This document shows, piece after piece, positions 24,999 to 35,000 of a stretch of DNA of 64,000 nucleotides. Under the pieces are notes generated by a model that saw only the letters and a list, made by a program, of their open reading frames with translations, was not told the origin of the DNA and made no database searches. This stretch comes from Robinsoniella peoriensis. Lineage in GTDB: Bacteria; Bacillota; Clostridia; Lachnospirales; Lachnospiraceae. The stretch spans positions 108,357 through 172,356 of the forward strand of contig NZ_JTGN01000003.1 in assembly GCF_000797495.1 (NCBI RefSeq), written 5' to 3'. Each line of letters opens with the position of its first letter. The first letter of the stretch is position 1. The position numbers and the translations under genes are program-made.

Positions 24999-26285
24999 AT
25001 GGCAACGTATATGGAAATGAGCAAAGAGGAACTGTTACAGGAAAAAGCAGAGTTGGAAGCACGCTTCCAGGAAATTAAGGAAAAAGGCTTACAATTAGAT
25101 ATGTCCCGTGGAAAACCTTCCGCAGCACAGTTAGACCTGGCTATGGGGATGATGGATGTTTTAAACAGCAGTTCTGACTTGAAATGCAGAGCGGGAGTTG
25201 ATTGCAGAAACTATGGCGTATTGGACGGAATTCCGGAAGCACAGGAATTACTGGCTGATATGACAGAAGTACCGGCAAACCAGATTATTATCCACGGAAA
25301 CTCCAGCCTGAACATTATGTTTGATACTATTGCCCGTTCCATGACTCACGGGGTTATGGGAAGTACTCCATGGTGTAAATTAGATAAAGTAAAATTCTTA
25401 TGTCCGGTACCGGGATATGACAGACATTTCTTAATTACCGAATATTTCGGGATTGAAATGATCAACGTTCCCATGACGATGGATGGACCGGATATGGATA
25501 TGGTAGAAAAGCTGGTAAGCGAAGATGAAGCGATCAAGGGTATCTGGTGTGTGCCAAAGTACTCTAATCCACAGGGCATTACCTATTCAGATGAAACAGT
25601 AAGAAGATTTGCACGTTTACAGCCGGCAGCAAAAGATTTTCGGATTTTCTGGGATAATGCATACGGCATCCACCATTTATATGATGACAAACAGGATAAC
25701 CTGATTGAAATCCTGATGGAATGTAAAAAAGCAGGGAATCCGGATATGGTTTATAAATTCTGTTCCACTTCAAAAGTAAGTTTTCCGGGTTCCGGTGTGG
25801 CAGCAATTGCAGCATCTCCTGCAAACTTAGAAGCGATCAGAAGGCAGATGACAATTCAGACAATCGGACATGATAAATTAAACCAGTTAAGACATGTGCG
25901 TTACTTTAAAGATATTCACGGTATGGTTGAACACATGAAAAAACATGCAGACATTATGCGTCCGAAATTTGAAGCAGTAATTAACGGACTGGAATCGGAA
26001 TTGGGTGGTTTAGAGATCGGAACCTGGATTCGTCCAAGAGGCGGATACTTCATTTCCTTTGATGCACTTCCGGGATGTGCTAAGGCAATCGTTGCTAAAG
26101 CAAAAGATGCCGGACTTGTTATGACAGGAGCAGGCGCAACCTTCCCATATGGAAAAGATCCTCAGGACAGCAATATCCGTATTGCACCTTCTTATCCTAC
26201 TCCGGAAGAGCTGGCAGTGGCAACCGACATTTTCGTGCTCAGTGTAAAACTGGTAAGTATTGACAAAATATTGGAAAGTAAATAA
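24999..26285 (+). CDS. Aspartate-type aminotransferase (PF12897-like)
   Basis: A 428-residue PLP enzyme of the atypical aspartate aminotransferase group typified by mycobacterial Rv3722c. Seen: LDMSRGKPSAAQLDLA, the substrate region NYGVLDGIPEA, VKFLCPVPGYDRHF, NPQG with the PLP-contact Asn, WDNAYGIHHL, and the lysine in STSKVSFPGSG that holds PLP. It would swap the amino group between aspartate and 2-oxoglutarate, linking nitrogen and carbon metabolism. AAACGAGGAGG precedes the ATG. A strong terminator follows, so the gene is monocistronic. Confidence 0.9.
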   Translation: MATYMEMSKEELLQEKAELEARFQEIKEKGLQLDMSRGKPSAAQLDLAMGMMDVLNSSSDLKCRAGVDCRNYGVLDGIPEAQELLADMTEVPANQIIIHGNSSLNIMFDTIARSMTHGVMGSTPWCKLDKVKFLCPVPGYDRHFLITEYFGIEMINVPMTMDGPDMDMVEKLVSEDEAIKGIWCVPKYSNPQGITYSDETVRRFARLQPAAKDFRIFWDNAYGIHHLYDDKQDNLIEILMECKKAGNPDMVYKFCSTSKVSFPGSGVAAIAASPANLEAIRRQMTIQTIGHDKLNQLRHVRYFKDIHGMVEHMKKHADIMRPKFEAVINGLESELGGLEIGTWIRPRGGYFISFDALPGCAKAIVAKAKDAGLVMTGAGATFPYGKDPQDSNIRIAPSYPTPEELAVATDIFVLSVKLVSIDKILESK

Positions 26286-26293
26286 GAATTATC

Positions 26294-26330
26294 CGGCTGC
26301 AGCCCCTGTATTACGGGCTGCGGCCTTTTC
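26294..26330 (+). terminator. Terminator after aminotransferase
   Basis: GGCTGCAGCCC pairs with GGGCTGCGGCC (mispaired at one position), followed by TTTTCTTT. Confidence 0.85.
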
Positions 26331-26393
26331 TTTGCAGCAGCGGCAGAAATTTTAAAAATTCCCGTTCTCTATATTAATATTTCCTGAAGTTTA

Positions 26394-26608
26394 TTTACAA
26401 ATGGCAGAGACGTGGTAGAATAAATGTAGCTATTCAGCAGGTCTGCGCATTTACTGCGCTGATCTTGAGAAAATATGGGGACAGCAGGCAAAAATTCCAT
26501 CGCCATATGCGAATTTAAAATGGATTTTTGCTCATACCTGTGAAGATACTGAACAGGTACGGATAAATTGTGTATGCCACAAAAATGAACATGCAAAGGA
26601 AAATTAAT
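26394..26608 (+). promoter_or_regulatory. Promoter and long structured leader of the L,D-transpeptidase gene
   Basis: TTTACA (26394-26399), 16-base spacer, TAGAAT (26416-26421), then about 180 untranslated bases. Two clear hairpins: GCAAAAA-T-TCCAT with ATGGA-TTTTTGC (about 26488-26530) and TACCTGT/ACAGGTA (about 26535-26561). No terminator; no known riboswitch consensus recognised. Confidence 0.5.
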
Positions 26609-28222
26609 ATGAGAAAATCACGAAAGATGTTATTAATAGGCGCGATTATTTATGTGCTTGTCATGATTGCAATTTATATGGGGGTAAGTGTATATTTTAT
26701 GAAACACTTTTTCCCGGGATCAATTATTAATGGAATTGACTGCTCCTCCAAGACAGTGGAAGAAGCAGAAAATATGATAGCGAATAAAGTGCAGGATTAC
26801 AGTATCACCATAGTGGGGATGGATGGGAAAGAAGGAAGCATCAGCGGCGCACGTATGAACTTTGCCTATGTTGCAAACGGTCAGGTGCAGGCCCTCAAAG
26901 ACAGCCAGAATCCTCTGGTGTGGCTGTATGCTTATTTTAATCCGGAGAGTTACAGCATGGTTGCCAAAACGACTTATGATAAGGAAGCACTTCGCAGCAG
27001 TATGGAAAAACTGGAATTTTTTGATGAGACAAAAATAGTAAAACCGGAAGATGCAAAGATTGTACAGGCCGGTACAGGTTACCGCGTTGAAAACGAGGTA
27101 GCGGGAAATGAACTGGATAAAGAAAAGGTATTTGAACTGCTGGTAAAAGCTGTGGACGAGGGTGATGCCAAACTGGATCTGGTTGAGAATGACTGTTATC
27201 TGAAACCTGCAGTTTATGCAACGGACGAGAGTCTGACAAAGAAAGTTGAAGTACTGAATAAGTATTCAAATATGACAGTTACATATGAGTTTGGAAGTGA
27301 TCAGGAGGTTATCAGCAGCGATACGATCAACCAGTGGATGAGCCTGGATGTGAATAATAATATTACCTTCAATGAAAGCGAAGTCAGTGATTATGTGGAT
27401 CGTCTGGCAGATGATTATGATACCTATGGACGTTCCCAGCCTTTTAAAACATCCCGCGGGGAGCATGTCACCATTCAGAATGTTACCTACGGATGGCAGA
27501 TCGACCGGGATGGAGAAAAAAAGGAATTGATGAATATATTAAAGGAAGGGAAATCGGTTTCCCGTGAGCCTGTTTATGCACAGACTGCCTTCGCAAGGGG
27601 AGAAAATGATATCGGGGATACCTATGTAGAAATTGATTACAATTTCCAGCATATGTGGTATTATAAGAACGGAAACCTCGTAATAGATACAGATGTGGTT
27701 ACGGGTAACACTTCCAAAAACTATGATTCTCCGATTGGAGTTTTTACGCTTCAGGATAAAGAACGGGATGCAACACTTGTGGGAGAGGACTACAGGACTC
27801 CGGTAAGTTACTGGATGCCATATTACAACGGCGTGGGAATTCACGATGCCAACTGGCAGCCTGTGTTTGGCGGGGACTGGTATAAGACCCACGGATCCCA
27901 CGGGTGCATTAATACGCCGATTAATATTGTATCTGTCATCTATGACAATATAGAAGTAGGTACACCGATTATCTGCTATCAGGGTTCAACAGCGGCACCG
28001 CCTAATACTCCGGTTACGCCGGTTGCTCCGGAGACGAATACACCACAGAGTGAAAGTAATACGTCCCAGAGTGAAACAAATAAACCGGACGGCGAGACAA
28101 ACAAACCTGGAAGCGAAACGAACACACCGGAAAGTGAAACGACTGCACCCCAAAGTGAGAATACACCTCAGACGGATATTCCTTCTCCGGAAAATCCAGA
28201 CAGTCCGGATGGCGAAGAGTAG
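26609..28222 (+). CDS. L,D-transpeptidase (YkuD) with peptidoglycan-binding domains
   Basis: A 537-residue membrane-anchored cell-wall enzyme. After a short basic N-terminus, one membrane helix (about 8-30), then two PG_binding_4-like modules (SIINGIDCSSKTVEEAEN and a second near 240-300), then the YkuD catalytic domain with VGIHDANW and the Cys motif GSHGCINTP. It would form 3-3 crosslinks or attach proteins to peptidoglycan. The last 60 residues are a Pro/Thr/Ser/Glu-rich tail with repeated SETN/PESE units. ATG 26609 follows AAAGGAAAA; nearby upstream ATGs are possible. It starts a cell-wall group with ddl and murF. Confidence 0.92.
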   Translation: MRKSRKMLLIGAIIYVLVMIAIYMGVSVYFMKHFFPGSIINGIDCSSKTVEEAENMIANKVQDYSITIVGMDGKEGSISGARMNFAYVANGQVQALKDSQNPLVWLYAYFNPESYSMVAKTTYDKEALRSSMEKLEFFDETKIVKPEDAKIVQAGTGYRVENEVAGNELDKEKVFELLVKAVDEGDAKLDLVENDCYLKPAVYATDESLTKKVEVLNKYSNMTVTYEFGSDQEVISSDTINQWMSLDVNNNITFNESEVSDYVDRLADDYDTYGRSQPFKTSRGEHVTIQNVTYGWQIDRDGEKKELMNILKEGKSVSREPVYAQTAFARGENDIGDTYVEIDYNFQHMWYYKNGNLVIDTDVVTGNTSKNYDSPIGVFTLQDKERDATLVGEDYRTPVSYWMPYYNGVGIHDANWQPVFGGDWYKTHGSHGCINTPINIVSVIYDNIEVGTPIICYQGSTAAPPNTPVTPVAPETNTPQSESNTSQSETNKPDGETNKPGSETNTPESETTAPQSENTPQTDIPSPENPDSPDGEE

Positions 28223-28387
28223 AAAAGGAAGAAAAAGTCTCAGAATAAGGGGACAGAGCAGCACTGTAAAGATGTCCAAAATGAGATGGTTCTGAAAATA
28301 GAACATAGTAAGAAGAATCATATTAGAATTATGCCGGGATGAAGTCGGCGGGTTGAATGAAAAGAATTGAGTATCAGGAGGAAGCAT

Positions 28388-29416
28388 ATGAATATTGTAG
28401 TACTGGCAGGTGGAATCAGTACGGAGAGAGAAATCTCTATCGTATCAGGTACAAAAGTGTGTGAAGCTTTGAGAGAAAAAGGACACCGTGCTATTTTACT
28501 GGATGTGTTTTTTGGAAATACAGGGCTGCAGGCAGACTGTGCGTTTACGGAAGCATATGATGTAAATGCGGCTGCAGCATATATGAGAAGTTTTGACAGT
28601 AAACTGGAAGAGGCTGTTAAAACTCAGAAGGAATTTTTCGGGCCGATGGTTCTGGAGCTCTGTAAAGCAGCGGATGTAGTCTTTCTGGCGCTTCATGGAG
28701 AAAATGGAGAAAATGGGAAAGTTCAGGCAGCATTTGACCTGCTGGGAATTACTTATACCGGCAGCGGATATCTGGGCAGTGCACTGGCTATGGACAAGGG
28801 AATTTCAAAACAATTGTTCCTGGAAAACGGAGTCCCCACACCCAAAAGTGTGATGCTGAAAAAGGCAGAGGGAATGAAACAACCGGAAACAATTGGAATT
28901 TGCCTTCCCTGTGTGGTTAAGACCTGCTGCGGCGGTTCCAGTGTAGGCGTTTATATTGCAAATACCCGGGAAGAATATGAGCAGGCGGTAAAGAATGCTT
29001 TTCACTATGAAGATGAAATTATCATTGAGACCTATGTAAAGGGCAGGGAATTCTCTATAGGTGTTGTGGATGGTGAAGCGTATCCCATCATCGAGATTGC
29101 CCCGATACAGGGCTTCTATGATTACAAAAATAAATATGAGGCAGGCAGTACCATTGAAACCTGTCCGGCGGAACTTGCTGGAGATCTTACGAAAAAAATG
29201 CAGGATTATGCGGTGATGGCATATCATGTATTGCGGCTTGAAAATTATGCCAGGGTTGATTTCCTGATGGATGAGAGCAATAACATGTACTGTCTGGAAG
29301 CAAACACCCTGCCGGGAATGACGCCTACCAGTCTTCTTCCACAGGAAGCCGGTGCTCTCGGGATGTCATTTGCGGATCTGTGTGAAAAGCTGATTGAAGT
29401 ATCATTAAAGAAATAG
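28388..29416 (+). CDS. ddl: D-alanine--D-alanine ligase-like ATP-grasp enzyme
   Basis: A 342-residue ATP-grasp ligase. Seen: VVLAGGISTEREISIVSG at the start (Ddl signature), FLALHGENGENGKVQA, the ATP-binding KTCCGGSSVGVYI, the loop EFSIGVVDG and metal-site EANTLPGMTPTSLLPQ. It joins two D-alanines for the peptidoglycan stem peptide. Start at ATG 28388 with CAGGAGGAAG. It precedes murF by 73 bases, the usual pairing because MurF uses its product. Confidence 0.92.
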   Translation: MNIVVLAGGISTEREISIVSGTKVCEALREKGHRAILLDVFFGNTGLQADCAFTEAYDVNAAAAYMRSFDSKLEEAVKTQKEFFGPMVLELCKAADVVFLALHGENGENGKVQAAFDLLGITYTGSGYLGSALAMDKGISKQLFLENGVPTPKSVMLKKAEGMKQPETIGICLPCVVKTCCGGSSVGVYIANTREEYEQAVKNAFHYEDEIIIETYVKGREFSIGVVDGEAYPIIEIAPIQGFYDYKNKYEAGSTIETCPAELAGDLTKKMQDYAVMAYHVLRLENYARVDFLMDESNNMYCLEANTLPGMTPTSLLPQEAGALGMSFADLCEKLIEVSLKK

Positions 29417-29489
29417 AAACCGGATTGCAGCTGCTTCTTTACGCAGTATGGTAAGCCGGCATAGATGCATGGGAAGGTTGGTAAATGAG

Positions 29490-30860
29490 ATGAAAAATAT
29501 GTCTTTAAGTCAGATTGCAAAAGCATGTCAGGGCATATATTACGGAGATAAAGACAAGAGTGAAACTGAGGTTACCAGCATTACAACAGACAGCCGTAAA
29601 GCAGAAGACGGCTGTCTGTTTGTTGCGGTAAAGGGGGAACGGGCAGACGGACATCGATTCCTTCCCCAGGTATTTGAAAAAGGAGCCCTTGGTGCATTGG
29701 TGGAAGTAAAACCGGAGAATCAGCCAGGTCCTTACATTCTGGTAGATTCGACTCTGCAGGCGGTAAAAGATATTGCGGAGTATTACAGACAGCAGCTGCC
29801 TGTGAAAGTGGTTGGTATTACCGGAAGTGTTGGCAAGACCAGCACAAAGGAAATAATAGCTTCTGTATTGGCTGAAAAATATAAGGTCCTGAAGACTCTT
29901 GGTAATTTTAATAATGAGCTGGGTCTGCCTCTGACCGTATTCCGGTTAAGAGAGGAACATGAGATTGCAGTTCTGGAAATGGGAATCAGTGACTTTGGAG
30001 AAATGCACAGACTGAGTAAAGTGGCAAAGCCGGATATCTGTGTACTGACAAACATTGGACTGTGCCATCTGGAATTTTTAAAAAGCAGAGATGGGATACT
30101 GAAAGCAAAGTCTGAGATTTTTGATTATATTGCCGAAGATGGAAAGATTATCTTAAACGGAGATGATGATAAACTTGCCACGATCAATGAAATAAAGGGG
30201 ATTACCCCAATATTCTTTGGTGTTGAAAGCGGCAGGGAAGTCTATGCAGATCACATTATTCCACGAGGTCTTAAGGGTATCCAGTGTGAGATCCACGCCG
30301 GAGGGGAAAGCTTTCAGGCAGTTGTGCCAATTCCCGGATACCATATGGTGTTAAATGCACTGGCAGCCACAGCGGTGGGAAGAACCCTGGGGCTTAGCAT
30401 GGAGGAAATTAAAACAGGGATTGAGAAGTTAGAATCTCTTGGCGGCAGATTCCATATTATTGAGACAGATACCATCACTATCGTGGATGACTGTTATAAT
30501 GCCAGTCCATCCTCCATGAAAGCATCTTTAGACGTATTAAAAGATGCACAACAGAGGAAAGCTGCAATCCTGGGCGATATGTTTGAGCTTGGGGAAGATG
30601 CTGCACTCCTCCACGCAGACGTGGGCGCATATGCGGCAGAACATAAAATTGATCTCCTGATCTGTGTGGGAGAAATGAGTAAGAATATGGCGCAGGCTGC
30701 TAAGGAAGCGGGCGGCTGCCAGGAGGTGGTCTATGCAGAAAACCTGGATTGCCTGACAGAAGTCCTGCCGGGATTGATTAAAAAGGGTGATACGGTACTG
30801 GTTAAGGCTTCTCATGGAATGCATTTTGAAAATGTAGTAGAAAAGCTGTGCGAGCTGTAG
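29490..30860 (+). CDS. murF: UDP-MurNAc-tripeptide--D-Ala-D-Ala ligase MurF
   Basis: A 456-residue Mur ligase that adds the D-Ala-D-Ala dipeptide to the cell-wall precursor. Seen: TTDSRKAEDGCLFVA (substrate domain), P-loop GITGSVGKTSTKEI, NNELGLPLTVFR, GISDFGEMHRL, and the third domain with DDCYNASPSSMKASL and LGDMFELGEDA. Start codon could be 29490 or 29499; GAAGGTTGG upstream fits the former. Follows ddl on the same strand. Confidence 0.94.
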   Translation: MKNMSLSQIAKACQGIYYGDKDKSETEVTSITTDSRKAEDGCLFVAVKGERADGHRFLPQVFEKGALGALVEVKPENQPGPYILVDSTLQAVKDIAEYYRQQLPVKVVGITGSVGKTSTKEIIASVLAEKYKVLKTLGNFNNELGLPLTVFRLREEHEIAVLEMGISDFGEMHRLSKVAKPDICVLTNIGLCHLEFLKSRDGILKAKSEIFDYIAEDGKIILNGDDDKLATINEIKGITPIFFGVESGREVYADHIIPRGLKGIQCEIHAGGESFQAVVPIPGYHMVLNALAATAVGRTLGLSMEEIKTGIEKLESLGGRFHIIETDTITIVDDCYNASPSSMKASLDVLKDAQQRKAAILGDMFELGEDAALLHADVGAYAAEHKIDLLICVGEMSKNMAQAAKEAGGCQEVVYAENLDCLTEVLPGLIKKGDTVLVKASHGMHFENVVEKLCEL

Positions 30861-30900
30861 AGTATGTTTGAAAATTTACATCGTTAAACTGGGATGGAAA

Positions 30901-30980
30901 GCAGAAAGACTTCTGTAACCCGCAGACAGGCAGTTTCCGTAACAGGAAGCGCCTGGCCGGACAGAAGGCTTTCTGCTTTT
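30901..30980 (+). terminator. Large branched terminator after murF
   Basis: GCAGAAAGACTTCTGT (30901-30916) pairs with ACAGAAGGCTTTCTGC (30961-30976), with an inner CAGGC/GCCTG hairpin, followed by TTTTATATTT. Confidence 0.8.
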
Positions 30981-31022
30981 ATATTTCGATAAATAATGAT
31001 ACCGGTAAGATATGATTTCTGG

Positions 31023-31051
31023 TTGTGTAAACAGATTTTACCAACTATAAT
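31023..31051 (+). promoter_or_regulatory. Promoter for aldo/keto reductase
   Basis: TTGTGT (31023-31028), 17-base spacer, TATAAT (31046-31051). Confidence 0.6.
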
Positions 31052-31084
31052 AAAAAGAAAACCAAAGTATAGCAGGAGGATTCT

Positions 31085-32044
31085 ATGAAAAAGAATATCA
31101 TGATACCCGATACAGACCTGAGTGTGCTGCCCCTGGGGCTGGGTACAGCTACAGCCGGGTTGAACTTTGACGGACAGGAAGCAGACAGGCTTTTTGATAC
31201 GTTTTTATATCTGGGCGGAAATATGATCGATACGGCAAGAGTGTATTCTGACTGGGTTAAGCCGGAGACGGGAAGAAGTGAAAGAGTGATCGGAGAATGG
31301 ATTCACAGAAGTAAGAAGAGACATGAGACGGTAATTGTGACCAAAGGCGGTCATCCGGATATGACGGTGGAAAAGCCTGACTTACATCTAAGCCGTATGG
31401 GCAAAGGGGAAATGCGCCATGATCTGGAAGCTTCATTAAGAGCTTTGCAGACAGATTACATAGATCTTTATTTTTATCACCGGGATGATACAAATCAGTC
31501 GGTGGAAGAATTGACAGAGGTAATGGAACAGTTTGTGAGAGAGGGGAAAATCCGTTATTATGGCTGTTCTAACTGGTCCGCCAAACGTATGCAAGAGGCG
31601 GATGCATATTGTAAAAAGATGGGATATCGGGGATTTGCTGCAAATCAGGCACTTTATAATCTGGGATCTTGTTTTATGAAACCATTGCCGGATGATACGA
31701 TGGTGAAAGTGGATGAGGAAATGTTGTCTTATCACAAGGAGAATGCCAATAATGTACTGATGCCTTATATGGGTGTCTGCGGGGGATTCTTCCACAAGTA
31801 TATAACCCAGGGTGCAGAAGCAGTAAAGGACAGTCCTTATTTTGTAAAAGAAAATGTGGAGATGGCAGAGCGGGTAAAATTACTTACCGGAAAATACAGC
31901 GCTACTGTTTCCCAGGTTGTATTGGGCTTTTTTACACAGCAGGACACTTTTTGTGTGCCGCTCTATGGGCCAAAGAACATAGCCCAGATTGAAGAGGCTG
32001 TTGGGATGTTGGATATTGCGTTTGAAAAGGCAGATTTTTTGTAA
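31085..32044 (+). CDS. Aldo/keto reductase
   Basis: A 319-residue NAD(P)H-dependent oxidoreductase with the (beta/alpha)8 AKR pattern: LPLGLGTATAGLNF, the Asp/Tyr catalytic region GNMIDTARVYSDWV, catalytic Lys in VIVTKGGHPD, the His in LYFYHRDD and YYGCSNWSAKR. Substrate unknown; related enzymes act on sugar-type carbonyls. CAGGAGGA precedes the ATG. The next gene starts 12 bases after its stop, so they may share a transcript although the products differ. Confidence 0.9.
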   Translation: MKKNIMIPDTDLSVLPLGLGTATAGLNFDGQEADRLFDTFLYLGGNMIDTARVYSDWVKPETGRSERVIGEWIHRSKKRHETVIVTKGGHPDMTVEKPDLHLSRMGKGEMRHDLEASLRALQTDYIDLYFYHRDDTNQSVEELTEVMEQFVREGKIRYYGCSNWSAKRMQEADAYCKKMGYRGFAANQALYNLGSCFMKPLPDDTMVKVDEEMLSYHKENANNVLMPYMGVCGGFFHKYITQGAEAVKDSPYFVKENVEMAERVKLLTGKYSATVSQVVLGFFTQQDTFCVPLYGPKNIAQIEEAVGMLDIAFEKADFL

Positions 32045-32056
32045 GGGGGGGGTTTT

Positions 32057-35000
32057 TTGAAAGAGAAAAAATTATTACAGTATATCGGTAAATTTACACA
32101 GACGGCAGCACTTTCCCTATTTTTCTTATCGGCTGTTTCACTGACAGCGTTTGCTGAGAATGAGACGCCGGAAAGACTGGGCAGTGACCAGAAACCGGAA
32201 ATTTCTGATATGGGGCATATCCCAAGCGGAATTGACCAGCAGTTTTATAATTATGAGGGGAGAAGCAGACGCAGGACCAGATCTGTTTTGCCACAGCAGT
32301 TTGATCTGCGGCAGCAGGCGTTGGCTTCCCCTGTCAAGAACCAGAGTCCCTGGGGCAGCTGCTGGGCATTTGGGACACTTTCTGCTATGGAAAGTTCTGT
32401 TATGGTACAGGCAAGTGGGAGTAGAAGTACGAATGCAGAAATCCCGGACTATTCAGAAAGACATCTGACCTGGTTTTCCTATCAGCAGCAGGAAGGGGAA
32501 GGAATTATTTCCTCAAAGGGACAGCCTTTTGACGTAGGAGGAAACCGTCAGATAGCTACCGGACTTTTGTCTTCCTGGGCAGGCGTGGAGTTGGAATCGC
32601 AAGTGCCCTACCTGACAGGAAAATCACAGGTCTGGTCGGTGGATAAGGAAAAACTTTACGATTCCGCTGGACATCTGCAAAATGCAGATTTTCTTCCCGG
32701 AACGGCTGTTTTTGATAACTTTGCTGCAAAGAGCGGATATAGGCTGGACCGGGATGCAGTTAATACAATAAAAAAGGCTCTGATGAATAACGGGGCAGTG
32801 GATGTATCGTATTATGCAGATCAGAGCAGACCGGATCAGACTTCGGTCAATGGCACTTATATTAACAATAAAACTTATGCTCAGTATACGGATCAGTATT
32901 TAACAGCCAATCATGAGGTATCCATAGTAGGGTGGGATGATGACTATTCAGCAGACAATTTTCTGCCGAACCGCCGTCCTCCGGGAAACGGAGCGTGGAT
33001 CGTGAAAAATAGCTGGGGCAAAAACTGGGGAAATGAAGGCTGTTTTTATTTGTCTTATTATGACCAGTCTGTCTGTGAATTCACCAGTTTTTATCTGGAT
33101 CTGCCGGATAATGAGGGAAATTACCGGTATGATCACAATTATCAGTATGATTTTTTAGGAATGAAAAGCGTTTATGGTATATTGAGATATCCTCAAAGTA
33201 AGGTGATGGTTGCAAACGTATTTACAGCGGGGGCATACGAAACATTAAAGGCTGTTTCCGCAGTTACCACAGAGCCAGGATCAGAGGTCCGGATTCAGGT
33301 TTATAAAAATCCTGAGGGGGATAATCCACAGAGTGGAATGCTTGTGGCAGAACAGACAGAAACCGTTTCCTATGGAGGATACCATACCTTAGAATTAGAG
33401 AAACCTCTTCTTCTGCAGACGGGCGACCAGTTTTCCGTGGTACAGTTAATCACCGGAGATAAGGGAAGCTACGTACCTCTGGAACTTGCATCTACGTCAC
33501 CTGTGTTCGGAGGTGAAGCTTTTACGAATGCTAAGGTAGAGAAAGGGCAAAGTTTCTGGAATCAGGGAAATGGCTGGACGGATTTAGCCGAAAATCCATA
33601 TAAAAGTAACAATGTGTATTCCGGAAATGTTATGATCAAAGCATTTACAGTAGATAATGCAGTTACCGCCAGGGTAAAGTCGGTTACGGTTGACAGCCTG
33701 GATTCCCGTATGCAGGAAATCGAAAGCGGAATCAGTGCAGAAGTGTCGGATTCACAGGAAGTTCAGATTACCTTGCCGCCTGCTTCTGCATTTGTAAGGA
33801 TACATCCGGTTTTGGAAGATCAGGGTGAAGTTGAAATACAGATAGACGATCAGATTTATAATGGGGAGGATGCAATTCCCAGATCGGCTTTCGAGGATAA
33901 AATTGTAACGGTTGTGGGAAAAGGCCAGTCCGGCAGCATCTGCTACAAGTATCGGTTTACTGTCCCGGATACGGTATTAACGGATAACGGGGTGACATTG
34001 ACTGACAGCCGCAGTTATCTGCCAAAAGATGTGAATTTCAGCGCACGGGTCTGTGATATGGAAGAAGGAATCTATGATGAGATCCGTGAGAGCCTGAGCA
34101 GGATGGGGGGCAGATTATTTACTGTTTATGCAATCAGTACTACCGCAGACGGAAATGAAATTTCTTTATCCAGTGAAGAAAATGTCGTGCTGCATTTTCC
34201 AAAGCCTCTGGAATATGAGGAGGACAGAACCAGGCTATTTGCGGTAAGGGTTACGGAGGATCGTCTCCTGACCGAGATTTCTGATATGGAAGATGGCCTT
34301 CAGGCGCCGGTAAATCACATTGGAAATGCTTACTATGTTGTGGCTGAAACGAAAAAAAGCGCACAAAATCCACCTGCACAGGCTGAAATCGCTAAGTTAC
34401 CGGATGCAGTGACGGATTATAGTATTGTGGTGAAAGTTGTGTATGGGCAGGAGTATTCCATTGACAATGGAGGAAACTGGAAGATGGCTGAACAGACAGA
34501 AGGCGGATTTAGCGGACTGTTTGAAGGATTACTCCCTGGTACAGATTATCAGGTAATTACGAGATTTGCTGAAACAGAGGATACCGCTGCCAGCAAACCG
34601 TCCGTTCCTCTGCATGTGCGAACCAAGAATGCGCCGCCTCAGGCACCGGACGCACCGGCTGTCCTGGAAAGGCTGGACAGGAAAATTACGGTTCAGACAG
34701 TGCCGGGGCAGGAATATGCCATTAAGCTGTCAGCGGAAGATAATTACGGGGAATGGCAGGCAGAAGGCATTTTTGAAGGACTGAACCCGGAAACGGAATA
34801 TGATATCATAGCCAGAATCTGTGAAACGGATACTGCCATGGCAAGCAGTGCAGGTAATCCGGCACAGGCAAGAACAAAGGCGGAGCCGCCGGCTGCTGTG
34901 GAAAAACCGCAGTTATTATATGCAACGGATAATAGTATAACAGTCCAGGCAAGACCGGGGCAAGAATATATATTAATAGGCCAAGTAAGTGGGGAAGAGG

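Noticed and set aside
28023-28295. Basic 90-codon frame overlapping the tail of the L,D-transpeptidase gene
   Set aside because: Frame-shifted reading of the repetitive Thr/Ser/Glu tail; compositional artefact.
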